Shown piece after piece: positions 22,746 to 34,650 of a stretch of DNA of 64,000 nucleotides. The stretch lies in contig NC_081835.1 in the NCBI RefSeq assembly GCF_030867095.1, positions 19,724,501 to 19,788,500 on the forward strand, written 5' to 3'. The number at the start of each line of letters is the position of its first letter. Position 1 is the first letter of the stretch. The stretch comes from Alligator mississippiensis (taxonomy: Eukaryota; Chordata; Crocodylia; Alligatoridae). The notes under the pieces were generated by a model, which was not told the DNA's origin, searched no databases, and was given only the letters and a program-made list of their open reading frames with translations. The position numbers were made by a program, and so were the translations under genes.

Positions 22746-24492
22746 TCTTCACAGCTAGAAGACCGTAGTACATTGCCCGGTTCAGTCAAACTCAGCTGTG
22801 AGTTAGCAATGACTTCCAATTACCCTCCCCACCATGGTACATCCTAAATCATGACATATCCTGACTTGCCCAATGGATTATGACATGCAGTGACAATGCC
22901 TTGGTGCCACAGTTGCTCTCAGGAGCAAGGAAGAGGCTGTTGTCAACCTGCCCATAGAGAAACCCCATGCTATGCTTCCTAGAGTTTGCACAGCTCTGCC
23001 TGCAGGTTGGAGGTAATTGGGGCTTCTCTGGAAATGCATGGCTTAAGATCAGGTGTCACAGGAGACCGGAGAGCATGGAGTGGGAGGGACATGGGAGGGT
23101 GGAGGGGGACAGGGTGGGAGAGGAAGTTGAGGGGAGGAGACAGGGTGAGCTTGAAGCCTTAAAGAGCAATTAGTCAAAGCCGAATTGTTTTTCTAAACTC
23201 TTAATGAAAACAAAGAGTGGGGCATGGCCCAGATGGTGCCAGGGGATCAAATAAACGTCGCACTCAGGAAGCAGGTGCTACTGGGAATGTTTCCTGCTAG
23301 CCCTGCTGCTGCTCACAGCCACTTTTATTATTTGTTATTTTTCAGGACTGCAGCTGGGGTTTCCCTCCAGCTGTGTGGAAATATGTTTGAGACAGGTCCT
23401 CACTGGAGAGGGAGGGTCCACGAGAGCTAGTCAACAAGCCGGTGGCGCTCGGACGTTCTAGGGTAACGAGCAAGGAGTCGTCTGGGTCTGACATCTCCGA
23501 CAAGGCTGGATTTCTGTTTGTGTCCACCACACTGTGCCTTCCATCACCATCGGCACTCATCTCAGAGCAGCTGGGAGATGGGCAGAGCCAGTCCCATTCG
23601 GTCCTGAAGGTTTACATTTCCATCTCATTCATTAGATTTTTATTTGGGGCTAAATTTCTATTTTTCCTCACAGGAAAGAGAAACGCTTTCCAAACCCAGA
23701 GCAGGTCAGAACTCAGGAGAATGGCTTTGGAATAGCAAGACGTACAAAATAATACATTTGTTCTTTTTATTTGCCAATGCCTCTTTGAGGTATGGCACTT
23801 CAGACTTTTAAGAGCGGGGGGAGGTGGTTCTGTCTCTCACCATGAGGACTTAAATCAGAGAAAGAAAGGAAGGAGGGAAGCTGGACATCTTTCCCAATTG
23901 CATAACTCCAGGAGTTGGGGCTTTAAGAAAAACATCAGATTTGCAAGACTTGAGATAAAGCCATGTAAGCTTGTGACACTGGCAGATGTACTTGGTTTGC
24001 TTGAGTGGCAGGGGTGGGGGGGTGGTGCGGAGGGCAAGGAAGTTTTTAATTCATTAAATGCAATGCTGCCTTGACAGCCTTGAGACTGAAACCCATTATT
24101 TTCCTTCAGGATTCATGCTGCACTGACAATAGCACTGCAATTTCCTATTCACTTCTCCAACAGCACTTCATCCCCTATTCCCCCATGAATCTCCTCTAGC
24201 CTTACAGGTTCCCCCCATGAAGACACAGAAGGCTTCAGCATGTCTAACCCATGGCTTTTCTGCTGGGTTTGATGCTAAGAAGGTCAGTTTGTGTCAAGTG
24301 TAGGCATCATCTTTAAGGTGGGGACCCTGTCCACATGGGACTGAACTGAGACCCACCCAACTCATCTCCTAAAGGCCTCTGTCTAGCCTTGAGAAGGGAA
24401 TGATTTCCCCCTCTCCCATTTGGGACTGGATTTGCATTGATGATGGAAAATATCTCATTTCTCTAGCAGCAAACAATGCAGTCTCCTAGATA
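22746..24492. other. Unique sequence, no gene
   Basis: No supportable coding region is seen. Around 23200-23560 the sequence is repeat-free and retains CpGs (GGCGCTCGGACGTTCTAGGG), so it could include conserved non-coding DNA. Confidence 0.35.
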
Positions 24493-24500
24493 CTCTAATA
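24493..24500. repeat. Left 8-bp target duplication CTCTAATA
   Basis: An exact copy of 24818-24825, flanking the hAT element. Eight bases is the diagnostic hAT duplication length. Confidence 0.9.
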
Positions 24501-24817
24501 CAGTGGTTCTCAATCTTTCTTTGTACCAGGACCCATTTGTAATTATAGATGGCCAGCCAGTCTCGACCCAGTGCCCCTACCTGTTGTCCCCAGCCCCTGC
24601 CTCCCAGTGTGTGGGGCATAGGGGACCCAAAGCAGCCCCTTGCAGGCTGGAACTCTGCCAGCCTCCAAGGAAAAAGCCACTGTTTCCCACTTTTTTCTCC
24701 TTTAAAGGAGAATCCATTTTTAAAGTTTGTTGATTCATTTTTAAAGTTTGCTCATGACCCTTTCATATATTCTTGTGACCCACTTTTGGGTTAAGACCCA
24801 TGGGTTGAGAAATGCTG
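24501..24817. mobile_element. Non-autonomous hAT element with exact target duplication
   Basis: The ends are CAGTGGTTCTCAA and, as inverse complement of the right end, CAGCATTTCTCAA. These are flanked by an exact CTCTAATA duplication. The inner ends carry the familiar TGACCCACTTTTGGGTTAAG phrase. The middle (about 24550-24690) is GC-rich and has no transposase coding. The intact duplication suggests it is one of the better-preserved hAT copies in the window. Confidence 0.93.
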
Positions 24818-24825
24818 CTCTAATA
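24818..24825. repeat. Right 8-bp target duplication CTCTAATA
   Basis: Matches 24493-24500 exactly. Confidence 0.9.
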
Positions 24826-25832
24826 CATTACTCAGGATATTGATTGCTCTGTAATTGTTCCCACAGGTATTTTTTTTTATTGTGGACTTGAACCTAGCCT
24901 ACACAACCAACCTACACCTACTGGGGGCATGCAGCATACCTAGACCTAGTATAGTGGAGAGGACTGTAAATCAGTACTGGGGAGCACTGGCAGAGCTGTC
25001 CTGGAGCAAAAATAATGGTGGGGGGTGAGTACAATGGGCTAGGATTGAGGTGCATCCACAGAGCTCCTGCAGGGAGCACAGGGCTGGAACAAGGGGTGTT
25101 GTAAGCCAAGCTTGTGGGGCACTGGTAGTGCTGTGGGGGGAGCTTGCAGCCACCTGTGCTGCCGTGGCCTGTTTCTAGCAAGACTCTCATCTCCTTGCTC
25201 TCAGGAGCTCTGAATCTCACTTTTACTGACAAGTGGCTGCTGCCGGTGGCAACATGCTGAGTGCATTTCATGGGCAGTGGAAAGCTTTCAACCTGCTCCT
25301 GGCCTGCCCTGCCTGTTGTTTTCCAAGTCAGGCCTTGGAAAAAGAGACTGTACTTTCTGGATCCACTTCCAGGACCTCAGGAGAGGAATGTTGCTGAAAT
25401 TCAGACTTTCCATGAGCAGCTTTTGGGTGTGGGCAGCCGTCAGCTTGTGAGGCTACAATGGAACATCCAGCTAAATATACCCCAGCCAGGAAATCAGGTG
25501 AGTGAGAAGCCCAGGTCTCACCGGGGGACGGCATTCCCACAGACAACTGGGGTGCACCCTGTTTTGTTGTGGGGCAGGGGCTAGCTCTGGGACTCTCCCA
25601 GCTGTTCCAACCACTTCTTTCCCAACTGATGCTCTATTTTCACCCTCTCTTGAGCCCCCAAGACCTTCAAAGCCAGTGCAAACACCATCCAGTGATGTGA
25701 GGTGCTTCCTGCCCTCATACGCACTTCCCAGCCCTCCTGAGGGCCCCTGGTCCCTAGGATACCTCCCCCCACCCTTAATGCAACAGGATATCATTGTATG
25801 GGAGAAGTGGGTCCTGTAGCCAATACTGAGAG
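24826..25832. other. Unique sequence, no gene
   Basis: Overlapping frames on both strands at 24918-25819 have no recognisable domains. No splice-framed exon was found. Confidence 0.4.
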
Positions 25833-25925
25833 AGAATCATAGAGGAGCAGGGCTGGAAAGGACAAGCTGATGGTCACCTAGTCCAACCCCTGCTCATCCA
25901 GTGGTTTCCTGGATGATAGACAACG
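25833..25925 (-). mobile_element. CR1 LINE 3' end fragment
   Basis: GAATCATAGAGGAGCAGGGC, TGGAAAGGACAAGCTGATGG and CACCTAGTCCAACCCCTGCT give a standard minus-strand CR1 terminus. Confidence 0.8.
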
Positions 25926-26097
25926 GAGAAGCAGGAGTGCCCAGCCCAGGTCATTAGTTTTGGGGCCAGCTGTTCACAACCGATGGTGGCTGAGACTGAG
26001 AGGGAGCTTACTTCGGGCACTGATGGGCACCTTCCACCCAGGAAACGGTCCAACTTAGAGTGAAGTGCTGCTCATACCTCAACTTGCTCATCTCCAG

Positions 26098-26160
26098 CCC
26101 TGTGGGTCAGGTGGAGAGTGTCCTCTTCTTTATTTTACAGTAGGGGAAGCTGAGATTGAG
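26098..26160 (-). mobile_element. MIR/CORE-SINE fragment
   Basis: TTCTTTATTTTACAGTAGGG followed by GAAGCTGAGATTGAGG is the inverse complement of the MIR core phrase (cctcagtttcccc...gtaaaatg). Confidence 0.5.
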
Positions 26161-26235
26161 GCCTGGATCCACTCAGTGCAAACAGCTGCAGTTCCCATTG
26201 ACTTCAATGGGGCCTGCCTGTTCCCTAGGCCTAAA
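26161..26235. repeat. Old reptilian repeat, TTGACTTCAATGGGG type
   Basis: CTGCAGTTCCCATTGACTTC AATGGGGCC is a phrase typical of an old interspersed family common in sauropsid DNA, resembling the family at 1555-1642. Confidence 0.35.
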
Positions 26236-29214
26236 GAACAGCTCAGTGATGCATGTGAGCCCATGCCATGAGTCAGCAGAAGAGCTGGGGTGAATACTGG
26301 GGACTTCCTGACTCCCGGTACTGTGAGCACAAGGTCAAGCTGACCCTTTGGTGGGAAAGGCATCGGGCTGTTTCCCAGGATCCTTGATCAAACATGGAGT
26401 CATAAATATTGGAGCAAGATGTTTCTCGGCCTCTGCTCGGCTGCTTCGAGGGGAGGTTATTACCCACCAGACGGCTGGTGTGAGGCGACCTTGAGGCACT
26501 GCGCTGTTGCCTGGCTCCAGAACAATGGGAAGGAGCTGGGTGAAAGGAAGCTCTCTAAGTACCAGACGGTAATCGCCTGCCCAGAGGGAGGGGGCAGGAA
26601 ACCCAGCGTGCCCAGGGGTCAGAAGTATAATCATGACAGATCTTCCCTGTTAACAAAAGCGGGGGGAGGGTGGGACCCCTTACTTTATTGCCATGAGGTT
26701 TAGCCCTGGTGAAGTAAGCAATTGGGCATTAAGGTGGCAACCCCCTCGCCCCCAGTTCTGATCCCTGTTTCCCCATGAGACAACTGATGGGGTGCAACAG
26801 TTTGGGAGCATTCAGGAGGAAAACTTGCTGCGATTCCAGGTGTTCTTCCCCTGTGGGAATCCAGCTGCTCAAGAGTCCTCACATGGCTTGGGTTTAAATT
26901 TCTGATGCTGTTCGCTCCCTTCAAGAGCTGGCCTAAGTGCAACCTGGCACGTGCTCCCCATGACTGGCCACCTCAGCTCAATAAACTGGTAATGCTGGGT
27001 GATTTCCTCTCTCTACATATCAACCGATCAAAGCTCTCAGCAGGGAAAGGTATAGAGAAGTGGTATCTTGGTGCCCTAAATTAATACTTTTGAGGAAGTG
27101 TTGGCAGCAAGGAGTCCATGGCACAACTGGGACACTTGGTATTAGACAAAGAGCCTTGGATAGGTCCTGCTTAGTTGGACAGCTCATCCTGAACGCCCAT
27201 TTTCTTCCTCTTTTTTTTTTTTTTGCACTGAAATTCCTGCATTTCCAGTATAATAAACCAGCGCAGTTGGTGATTCTAATTCAGAAAGCATCAGCTGCAG
27301 CAGTCCATCTTCCAGACTGTTTCAGAACAAAGCCACAAAGTTTGGTCACACCAATGTCTTGTTCAGCAACTGCAGAAGTCAGGGCACCTGTGAATTGTCT
27401 TCCTCCACTTGTGGAGCCCCTTCACTGTAAATTCCAATTGTTACTCTTAAGTTTATTTTTTCTCTTGGTAGAGGAAGAAATAGATGGTTAAATGTGATTC
27501 TTTCAAGGCTGATGAGGGATGGTGCTGGGCTAGGCAGCCAGGGCACTGCAGACAGGTTTATGGTGGGTAGAGCTTAGCACAGTGGGTAGCAGATTTAATA
27601 TGCAGACTTCCTGCTGGAGCACTGGAACAGTGGGAATATGCTGTAGACAAGGCTTACCCATTGTGTCTGGCAGGAAGTTCTCATCAGCAAAGGGCTGTGG
27701 GTTTGATCACCATCTCAAACTGGAGCATGTTTTTTCATGCTCAGGCATGAAGTGGGCATCGGTGACCCTCTGAAGCTCCCTAGTTTCCTCTCCTCTCTTA
27801 TGGTGATTTTGATGGTGCTCAGTGACTCAGGGATGCTTTGGGGTAAATAAAAATGTTTAATTAATTTCTTCATGTACCAACACCTAATCTGTCAGGCACT
27901 TTTTATGGAGGGTGGAGCATCATTAGTTCTCTGTGCCAAGTGCAAGGGCAAATATCATGGTCATGGGTAGGGACTGGAGTCTAGAACTTGAGAGTGGCCA
28001 CTGGGGTTCTTCTGCTTTGCCGTATGGTCTAGGTTGAGCCTCTCTGACTTTCTGTGCTCTAGCTGGCTCAGGTGTGAGAAGCTGCACTCAAGATTTGCAA
28101 ACCATGTTCACGGTGTTGCGTGGATCAAGCTAGAGCAGTGCAAAGTGCCCTAAGAAGCTGCCATGGGCCCCAACCAAAACTTCTGAAGTTTGGCAAAGTT
28201 CCCTTCATGTTTTCTTTCCTTGCTTCTTTGTTTTCTCTGCTGCTTTGGCTGACTCCACATCGACCTGAAAGTGGGAAAAATGATAAGGGAAGTCACTTCT
28301 CATGGCAATGCTACCCTACCTAGAAACCAGGAAACCCCATACATCGCTTAAGAAGATGGCAAGATGTCCGGTAGGTGATGGCATCTAATATAAAACATTA
28401 CAATAGTGCTCGGAGGAGCTGATCGGGATTGGAAGGCCAAGGTTGAGCTGGGCATTGCGTAGATACCATGGAAAGAAGTTCCATGCCCCAAACACCTTGC
28501 AGCCTATGGAGAAAAGTGACATAAGCAGTGATGGGGAGAAGGGCTCCATAGAATCTGTGCCATGTTTTTTAGCCACTTTCATTTTTTTGTTATATATAAG
28601 GTATATCTTGGCTCTCCTTATCTGCCTTTCACTCACACTAGCCATTGTGTTGAGATGGGATGTGGGCTGAGACCGGGGTCTAGCAGGAGCTGCCTGGACT
28701 CCAGAATGAACTGAGCTGTGTCTGATTTCCCTACTGGCTACAGGCAGCTAAGTCCAAGCTTTAAGTCCATCCCTTTCAGTTCCCCTGTGGCTGCTCAACA
28801 CTATCCAAGGCAGTAGCTCCTCCTGGGTCTCTGACTGGTTTCACGTGCCCTCCCTTCCACTTCCCATGCTGCCCTAACCATCAGCTCTTCCTTCTGCATC
28901 CTGCCTTGCCTTGCCTTGCCTTTCCCTCCTACCTGGTTCCTGGATCTGATCTTGGTTCCTGACTCTCGTTCTTAGCATAGGTTCTAACTACATGGATGAA
29001 TTGTCCATGCTGCAGTCATTACAACAGTGGGAGGGGGAGAGCATTTTAAGAAGAGGACACTAGCCATATGTGTCTCAGCTTGGAGGTTTCTATTCAAAGC
29101 ATACACAAAGCAGGTCAGGAGGTCTCTGTTTCCTCACACAAAAGCACGAGGACATTCAGTGAAACTGGATGGTGGCAAACTCCAAGCTGATGAAAGGAAA
29201 TAGGGGTGGGTGAC
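26236..29214. other. Unique DNA with simple repeats, no gene
   Basis: It contains a T14 run at 27211-27224 and a short CCTTG array at about 28902-28922. About 26370-26600 is CpG-retaining and repeat-free. No frame shows homology. The frame at 28385-28670 overlaps on both strands and is unconvincing. Confidence 0.4.
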
Positions 29215-29300
29215 ACTGAGGCAAACAATGTAGCTAGATTTAAAGAGGAATTGGGGAAATGTATAGATAACAAGATTATCCGGACTGAGAACAGTCAATA
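29215..29300 (+). mobile_element. CR1 internal 3' region scrap
   Basis: AATGTAGCTAGATTTAAAGA GGAATTGGGGAAATG matches the part of CR1 seen at about 14420-14460 (GTATAGCTAGATTCAAAAAG). Confidence 0.55.
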
Positions 29301-30457
29301 TCAAAAACTGAGAAGGGCTATTACATCTAAGGCACCAGGGTGAAAACCTGTCCATGACGAGATTGGGGTCCACACCTGTCTACTCTGGCCTTCTGCCCAT
29401 GCCTCTGGTTCAGGTTTTGCTCCCAAAACGTATGCTGGCCTAGCTTGGCCATGAAGCTGATTAGCAGTTCCACCATAAAAGGTGCTCCAGTCCTTGCGAG
29501 AGTTGCCCATCACTAAGCTAGGTGCATCAGCTCTGGTCTTGCCAGGGTATCTGGGTGCTGATAGTTAAGGAGAGGGACTGTGTCTGGTGCTCTGTGGTGC
29601 TTTGCCTGCAGACAGATTTGGAGAGAAGAAACCAATGTTCAGAAGGTGACCTGAGGTGTGGGGGGGAACTCAGCGCTGAGCCTGAGGTTAGCATAGTCCC
29701 TGATCTGTGAGGGTGCGTGTTCCCAACAATGAGAGGCACATTGAGCAATTTGAAAGCAGCAGGGGCACTGCGCTCTTCCCAGCTTCACGATGAGGCAGGG
29801 AGGGGAGGGCATGGAGCGGAAAGCACTCCGGAGATTGGAGCCATTAAGCTGAAGAGAACACCAGGTCTCTATCCACCCGCTCCACCCCCACCCTGCCCCT
29901 CCTGAGCCCCCCTTGAAGCCTCTTCTGATCTGTGGAAAAAACCGGCTCCCCAGGTAGAGGAGGAAGCTGGCAGTGACAGTGCTCTGAGGATGTCACAGTG
30001 AAACCAGCAGGGCTATTTATAGGCAGCTAATTGATTAGGGCGGCCACAGCAAAAGGAAATGACTTTCAGGACTGACAGAAAACTGCGGTGCCTGGCCAGC
30101 TTCAGAGAGACCTTTAGGGTACAACAAAACCCTGGGACAATTGAAGCCTGGCTAATGGCTTTGAAAACAAGAGCGCTTTAGAAAGGGAGGCAGCGATGAG
30201 AAGAGCAGCAGTGAATAGTCAGGATTCACTAGGAACCACTAGCACCACTGGAGCACCAGGGAATATGTGGGGCTTCACTAGAGCCCCCCTGTTGTGCATG
30301 TGTGAGTTTGTGTGTGCATTGAGGACTGCCACAATGTGACTGACGGGGGATTCCTGATGACAGTGGTTTGGAGAGGAAACCAAGCCTTCTCCTCATATGG
30401 GCAGATCCCAGGATGGGCACTAGTGTGGGGTGCACAGATCACCCTATCTCTGCCTCC
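29301..30457. other. Unique DNA; possible CNE at 30000-30200
   Basis: No gene was recognised. About 30005-30185 is repeat-free with motifs such as CTATTTATAGGCAGCTAATT GATTAGG, which could be MEF2/homeodomain-type sites. Regulatory function is not established. Confidence 0.3.
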
Positions 30458-30540
30458 TGCAGGGTTTGGAAGAACCAGGGAGAGGATGCTCGACTAGATG
30501 GGCCCTGGTGTAATTCAGTCTGATCCTGTTTATGATCCTC
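30458..30540 (+). mobile_element. CR1 3' end scrap
   Basis: GGATGCTCGACTAGATGGGC followed by CCTGGTGTAATTCAGTCTGA and a TTTATGATC terminus fits the CR1 ending GACTAGATGGxCCxTGGTCTGA. Confidence 0.6.
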
Positions 30541-31224
30541 TTTGTAAGCTAAGCCCTCACTGGCTTTGGTTTGTGATGAGCCGGCCTAGCTGGGAGCACC
30601 ATTGAAGCAGAAGTGCATGCAAACAGACAGCCCACAGCACACCTGGTGACCAGGCCCTTCCTCTGCCTTAGCAAGGTGAAGGACTGGGAGACAGACAAGG
30701 GACAGGCCCTGTCTTGCTGAAGACTGGCAAGATTTTTCAGGTTGTATGAGTTTGGTAGCAGTGATAGGAGCTGGCTTGCCCCAAAACCCCCATCCTGACC
30801 TGTGAGCTGAAGGTGGGGGGAGTTTGCTTTCCAGAGCCCAGTGCTTCAGTGACTCCATTTCTTGAGGAGGTACATGGAGTCCATCCTCAGTGGAGTTTGT
30901 ATTTTGGGGCGGGATAGAATGAGATGGAGCAGGACATAGAGAATGAGCTTTGTACTAGTGCTGGGGAAAAGGTGCTTGGAAAAAGGAAGAATGAGTGGCA
31001 TGTTCTGGGGCTTAGCTGGGGCGTCACCTGAGCACAGCCCCATGCTGGTCATGTGCATCTTGTGTGTGAACAGCTAAACAGTGCACCTGCAGTCAGTGGG
31101 GGCCCTTTCATGGAACAAGTCCACTATTGATCTGGGAAGGTGAAAGCTGGCTAGAAACTTTGGAGAGGCAGTGATCTCCTCTGGGAGGGGGTGCAGGACT
31201 GGGACTCCTCTGTTCTTTTTTCTA
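30541..31224. other. Unique sequence, nothing recognised
   Basis: No coding or repeat signal was found. Confidence 0.4.
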
Positions 31225-31420
31225 GCTTCACAAATGACTTGCTGTGTAATCTCCAGCAGTGTCTTCCTGCCTTGGTGCTGCCATTTGTCTCTTTGTGAAA
31301 CAAGGTTAATGAACTTACCCACTCAGAAGGAGGGGCTGTGAGGATTAATTAATTGAAGCTTGCAAGATACTTTATGTTCCTTGCATGGAAGACATACAAG
31401 CTAAATGGCTTGAGATAGCA
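31225..31420 (+). mobile_element. MIR/CORE-SINE-like copy
   Basis: The order is that of a MIR-type SINE: GACTTGCTGTGTAATCTCC, then TTTGTCTCTTTGTGAAACAA, GAGGATTAATTAATTGAAGC and CAAGATACTTTATG. It is diverged, with no clear target duplication. Confidence 0.5.
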
Positions 31421-32499
31421 TTTATAAGCACCTGAAGCCTGGAAACATGTGCGAGGAGAATCATGGATCTGCAAACCTCTTCTCCTCAGTTTATCCAGCC
31501 AGAAACCTGCCTACTGATGCCATCACTGGTGCTGATTCATGGTCTGTGTGCTGATCACAGCTGTTCTCTTTTGTTTTTAAGATGTTACATGATGGACTGT
31601 GTCAGTGTCTGAAGAGTAAAATGAATTGATACCACATTCCTACAGCAGAGAAAAGCCCCTTTTCCTGAAGAGCCCCAAAGAGGGGTGAATTCCACAGGAG
31701 TGTGGGTGACAAGAGTGCTGTGTCTTGTCCAGGCAAGTGTGGTTGAAGCTGGAGTGAGCAGCAGGAATCCACTGTCTCTGAGTTTGCTCATTTGGAAATG
31801 GTGCTCTTTTCAACGGTTCTGTTATCAGATGGAGCATTTCCTTCATCAGTGTTAATATCCATGTAGTGAAACAATGAAAGGGCTTCCTATCAGTTCCAAA
31901 TAGGACGTGAAAAGCTCTCAGCGTTAAGAGTAGAGGATGCTGGAATAGGGCAATGGGAAACGTCTGAGTCACTGAAATGCCTCTTTGATTCCATTAGTCT
32001 GCTGCATTCAACCGGAGGGGAGAAAATTGTGTAGTTAGTTAATGATCTGAGGGACAGAGGACAGGAAAGACCAATGCTTGCAATGTGGCCTCTGCAAAAA
32101 AAAGGAAAGAGTAAGAGAGGCCTGCTGCCTGGGGCTTCAAAAAGCAAAGAGAATAACCAAGAATCAAGAAAAGTGACTTGCAATTGAACTCATCTTGGCT
32201 TTAGAGCAGCCTGTGGTATGAAAAGTCTTAGAAACAGAGAGAAACCCTGATACTCCAACCAAATCACCAGCATCACTCCCATTCAACTGGACTTGAACAT
32301 ACTTTTCCAAGGGTTGAACTGGACCCACTGACTTCTACAAAGCTGCAGCAGAAAACAAAGTTTAGTGGGCACCTGGGTTGTCAGTTGTTTGCTTCCATAC
32401 ATTACAGATCCCTTTGATCCATCTGCCCTTTATGGTAGACAGATATTTCAGTATGAAAGCAGATGTTAGTGACAAGCTGGCCAGTCATGGAGCATGGCG
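31421..32499. other. Unique sequence, nothing recognised
   Basis: Minus-strand frames at 31585-32183 lack any recognisable domain or splice framing. Confidence 0.4.
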
Positions 32500-32560
32500 C
32501 ATTTGGAGATTCCCAGATTATAGGGCCAGGAGAGACCATTATGACCGTCTAATGCCCAAC
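32500..32560 (-). mobile_element. CR1 3' end scrap
   Basis: GATTCCCAGATTATAGGGCC followed by AGGAGAGACCATTATGACCG and TCTAATG matches a minus-strand CR1 end of the GACCATTGTGATCATCTAGT subtype. Confidence 0.6.
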
Positions 32561-32574
32561 ATTGCAATGCCCAA

Positions 32575-32752
32575 AAGTCCAGCACAATACAATAAAATGC
32601 TGTACAATGTGTGGCTACACAATAAAGGACAATACAATGCTGCAAGTGTAATGTGATTCAGCATGGTACAATACAATACTGCACCAGAGAATAGAATCCA
32701 ATACAGTGTAGCACAATGACTCAATACAGTAAAATGCAACACAGAAAAATTC
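32575..32752. repeat. Degenerate AATACAATGC-type minisatellite
   Basis: Repeated short phrases AATACAATAAAATGCTGTAC, GGACAATACAATGCTG, GGTACAATACAATACTGCAC and GACTCAATACAGTAAAATGC indicate a decayed array of roughly 10-15 bp units. It directly follows the CR1 scrap. Confidence 0.75.
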
Positions 32753-32759
32753 TGTGCTA

Positions 32760-34329
32760 AATCTCACAGTTACCTGAATCCTGCTTCCATCGGAGATGCT
32801 GGCTCTGCTGCCATAGATTCCAGAACTGGCCCAAAGTGATGCCTTGTGATTATTTATAGAGGGACCACTGCTGCTGGACATTTTACAGACCAAGGGAAGG
32901 GCATGATCCCTGCCCTAAAGACTCCTTAACTAAAAGGAAGTCCCAGTGCTGCCTCAAAAGAGATCCATCTGGTTATGGGATTGTGCATGGAACCCACAAG
33001 GCTGATGGGACAAACTTCATCCCAGTGTAGATTCATTAGGACAATGGATTTGCTCAAGGGGTGAATCTGAACCAGCTGTTTCAGGTGCCAGTTGGAGAAT
33101 AAGACCCTGTCTTTTCCCTGTGTTTTCTTTCTACAGTTTGGGTGACGTGTGTGGCTGGCTAACCCAAGGCAAGCACTGGGTCACTAGCTGCCATGTCACA
33201 GAAGAACATAGTCTGGTGTCCCTCATCCTGTGATGGCTAATACCTGCAGCTTTGTAGGACAAACCTCCACAATTCACCTGCATGATGCTGTCCATGAGGG
33301 AGGATGGAGTCTCTCCCTGTCACTTTGGTAGGAGGCATTCTGTGAGGGAGGCTCAGGTCCCTGCTCATACTGCAGCTTCTCTCTGGCAAGAGAGAGGCAT
33401 TTGGATTTTAGGGCTGGGAATCCAGCCCCTTCCATCAGAGCTATTTGCTTTCAAAAGACTTTTGAATAGCTTGAATTTAAAAGCTCAGCAAATCCTTTCC
33501 CTCTGAGCTCCACTGGTGCAACTGAACTAGAGGGAAAATGTTCTTTATAAATCATCCCATGTCACAGGACCACAGAGAGGGGGATAGACTCCTTTTATTG
33601 TCCATTGTCCTGGCTGGTGGCAGGAAGCACTTTCTGGCCACCGACTCCAGTTACTCTGGATCAAATTGCTTAAAGCCAGGACTGAGCTGCCTTCACCCAC
33701 TGGCCTTAACAGGCCAGCATCACGGAGCTGTGAGAGAACCATTCCTGAACCAAGCCTCCTGTTTCAGGTCTGCATCTTGATTTCTGGAACCCACATGTGA
33801 GTTGCAGTTCTGGAGGTGACATGTGAATCCTCCAGCTGCCATCCATGCTCTGGGACACTGGCTGGGAAGGGATTTTCTCTCATTGTAAATTGGCTGGAGG
33901 AAAACTACAGGAAAACTCCCTGCAAACACATGGCATCCCACGTGGACCCATCTACCTCCTCCTCCCTCATCCACTGCGCTATGCCTTCTCACCCCTCTCT
34001 GCAGCACTGATATGAGATGAGGCAGGACTAGTAAGGGCCTAATTTGCTTTTCCTCCTGTTGAATCTATTTGGAGGTTACTGGGCTCTCATGTCACTTAGG
34101 AGGGACTAGAAGAAAGGAGCAGAGAAGTCTGCATTCTCCACTAGCTCTGGCCGTGCCATTTTACAGCTGCTATGCATTGGTGAAAGTGGAGTAGGGTAAG
34201 AGGGAATCAGACCCCTGGGGGCAGTGATTTTCCATGGCTCAGAAGGAAACCAAATGCCAGAGCCAGGACTGATCTAAGCAGTATCCAACCCTTCAACCTG
34301 TGCTCAGGCCACTTCAGCACATTTTTCTG
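32760..34329. other. Unique sequence, no gene
   Basis: No supported coding region or repeat is seen. Complementary frames at 33538-34010 have no recognisable domains. Confidence 0.4.
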
Positions 34330-34650
34330 AGAGAGAAGGGCACTGGCAGAGTGGACCAGGAGCTAGGATGTCGGACTGTGGCTTGGATACATATGTAAGT
34401 AAATAGCAGAGCTGGGAACAGATCCTCTGTGACCTTGGACAAGTAAGTCATTTCCCCTCTCAGTACTTCTCCTTCCTGCCCTTTCTCCTATCTAAATACA
34501 GAGGAAACTCTTCAGGACAGGGGTTGTCTCTTGCTACATCTCTGTGCAGAGCCTTACATAATGGAGCCCTGATTTTAGCTGGGACATCTGGGATTTTAGC
34601 TGGTGTTTCAGATAATGAGCAATAATGACAATAATAACCATAACAGCTTC
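34330..34650 (+). mobile_element. MIR/CORE-SINE-like copy with shared reptilian tail
   Basis: The head includes GGGAACAGATCCTCTGTGAC and CTTGGACAAGTAAGTCATTT, the CORE/MIR signature. The tail includes CAGGACAGGGGTTGTCTCTT, CTGTGCAGAGCCTTACATAA TGGAGCCCTGA and an AATAATGACAATAATAACC end. The same tail occurs at 15058, 22668 and 46229. Confidence 0.65.
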
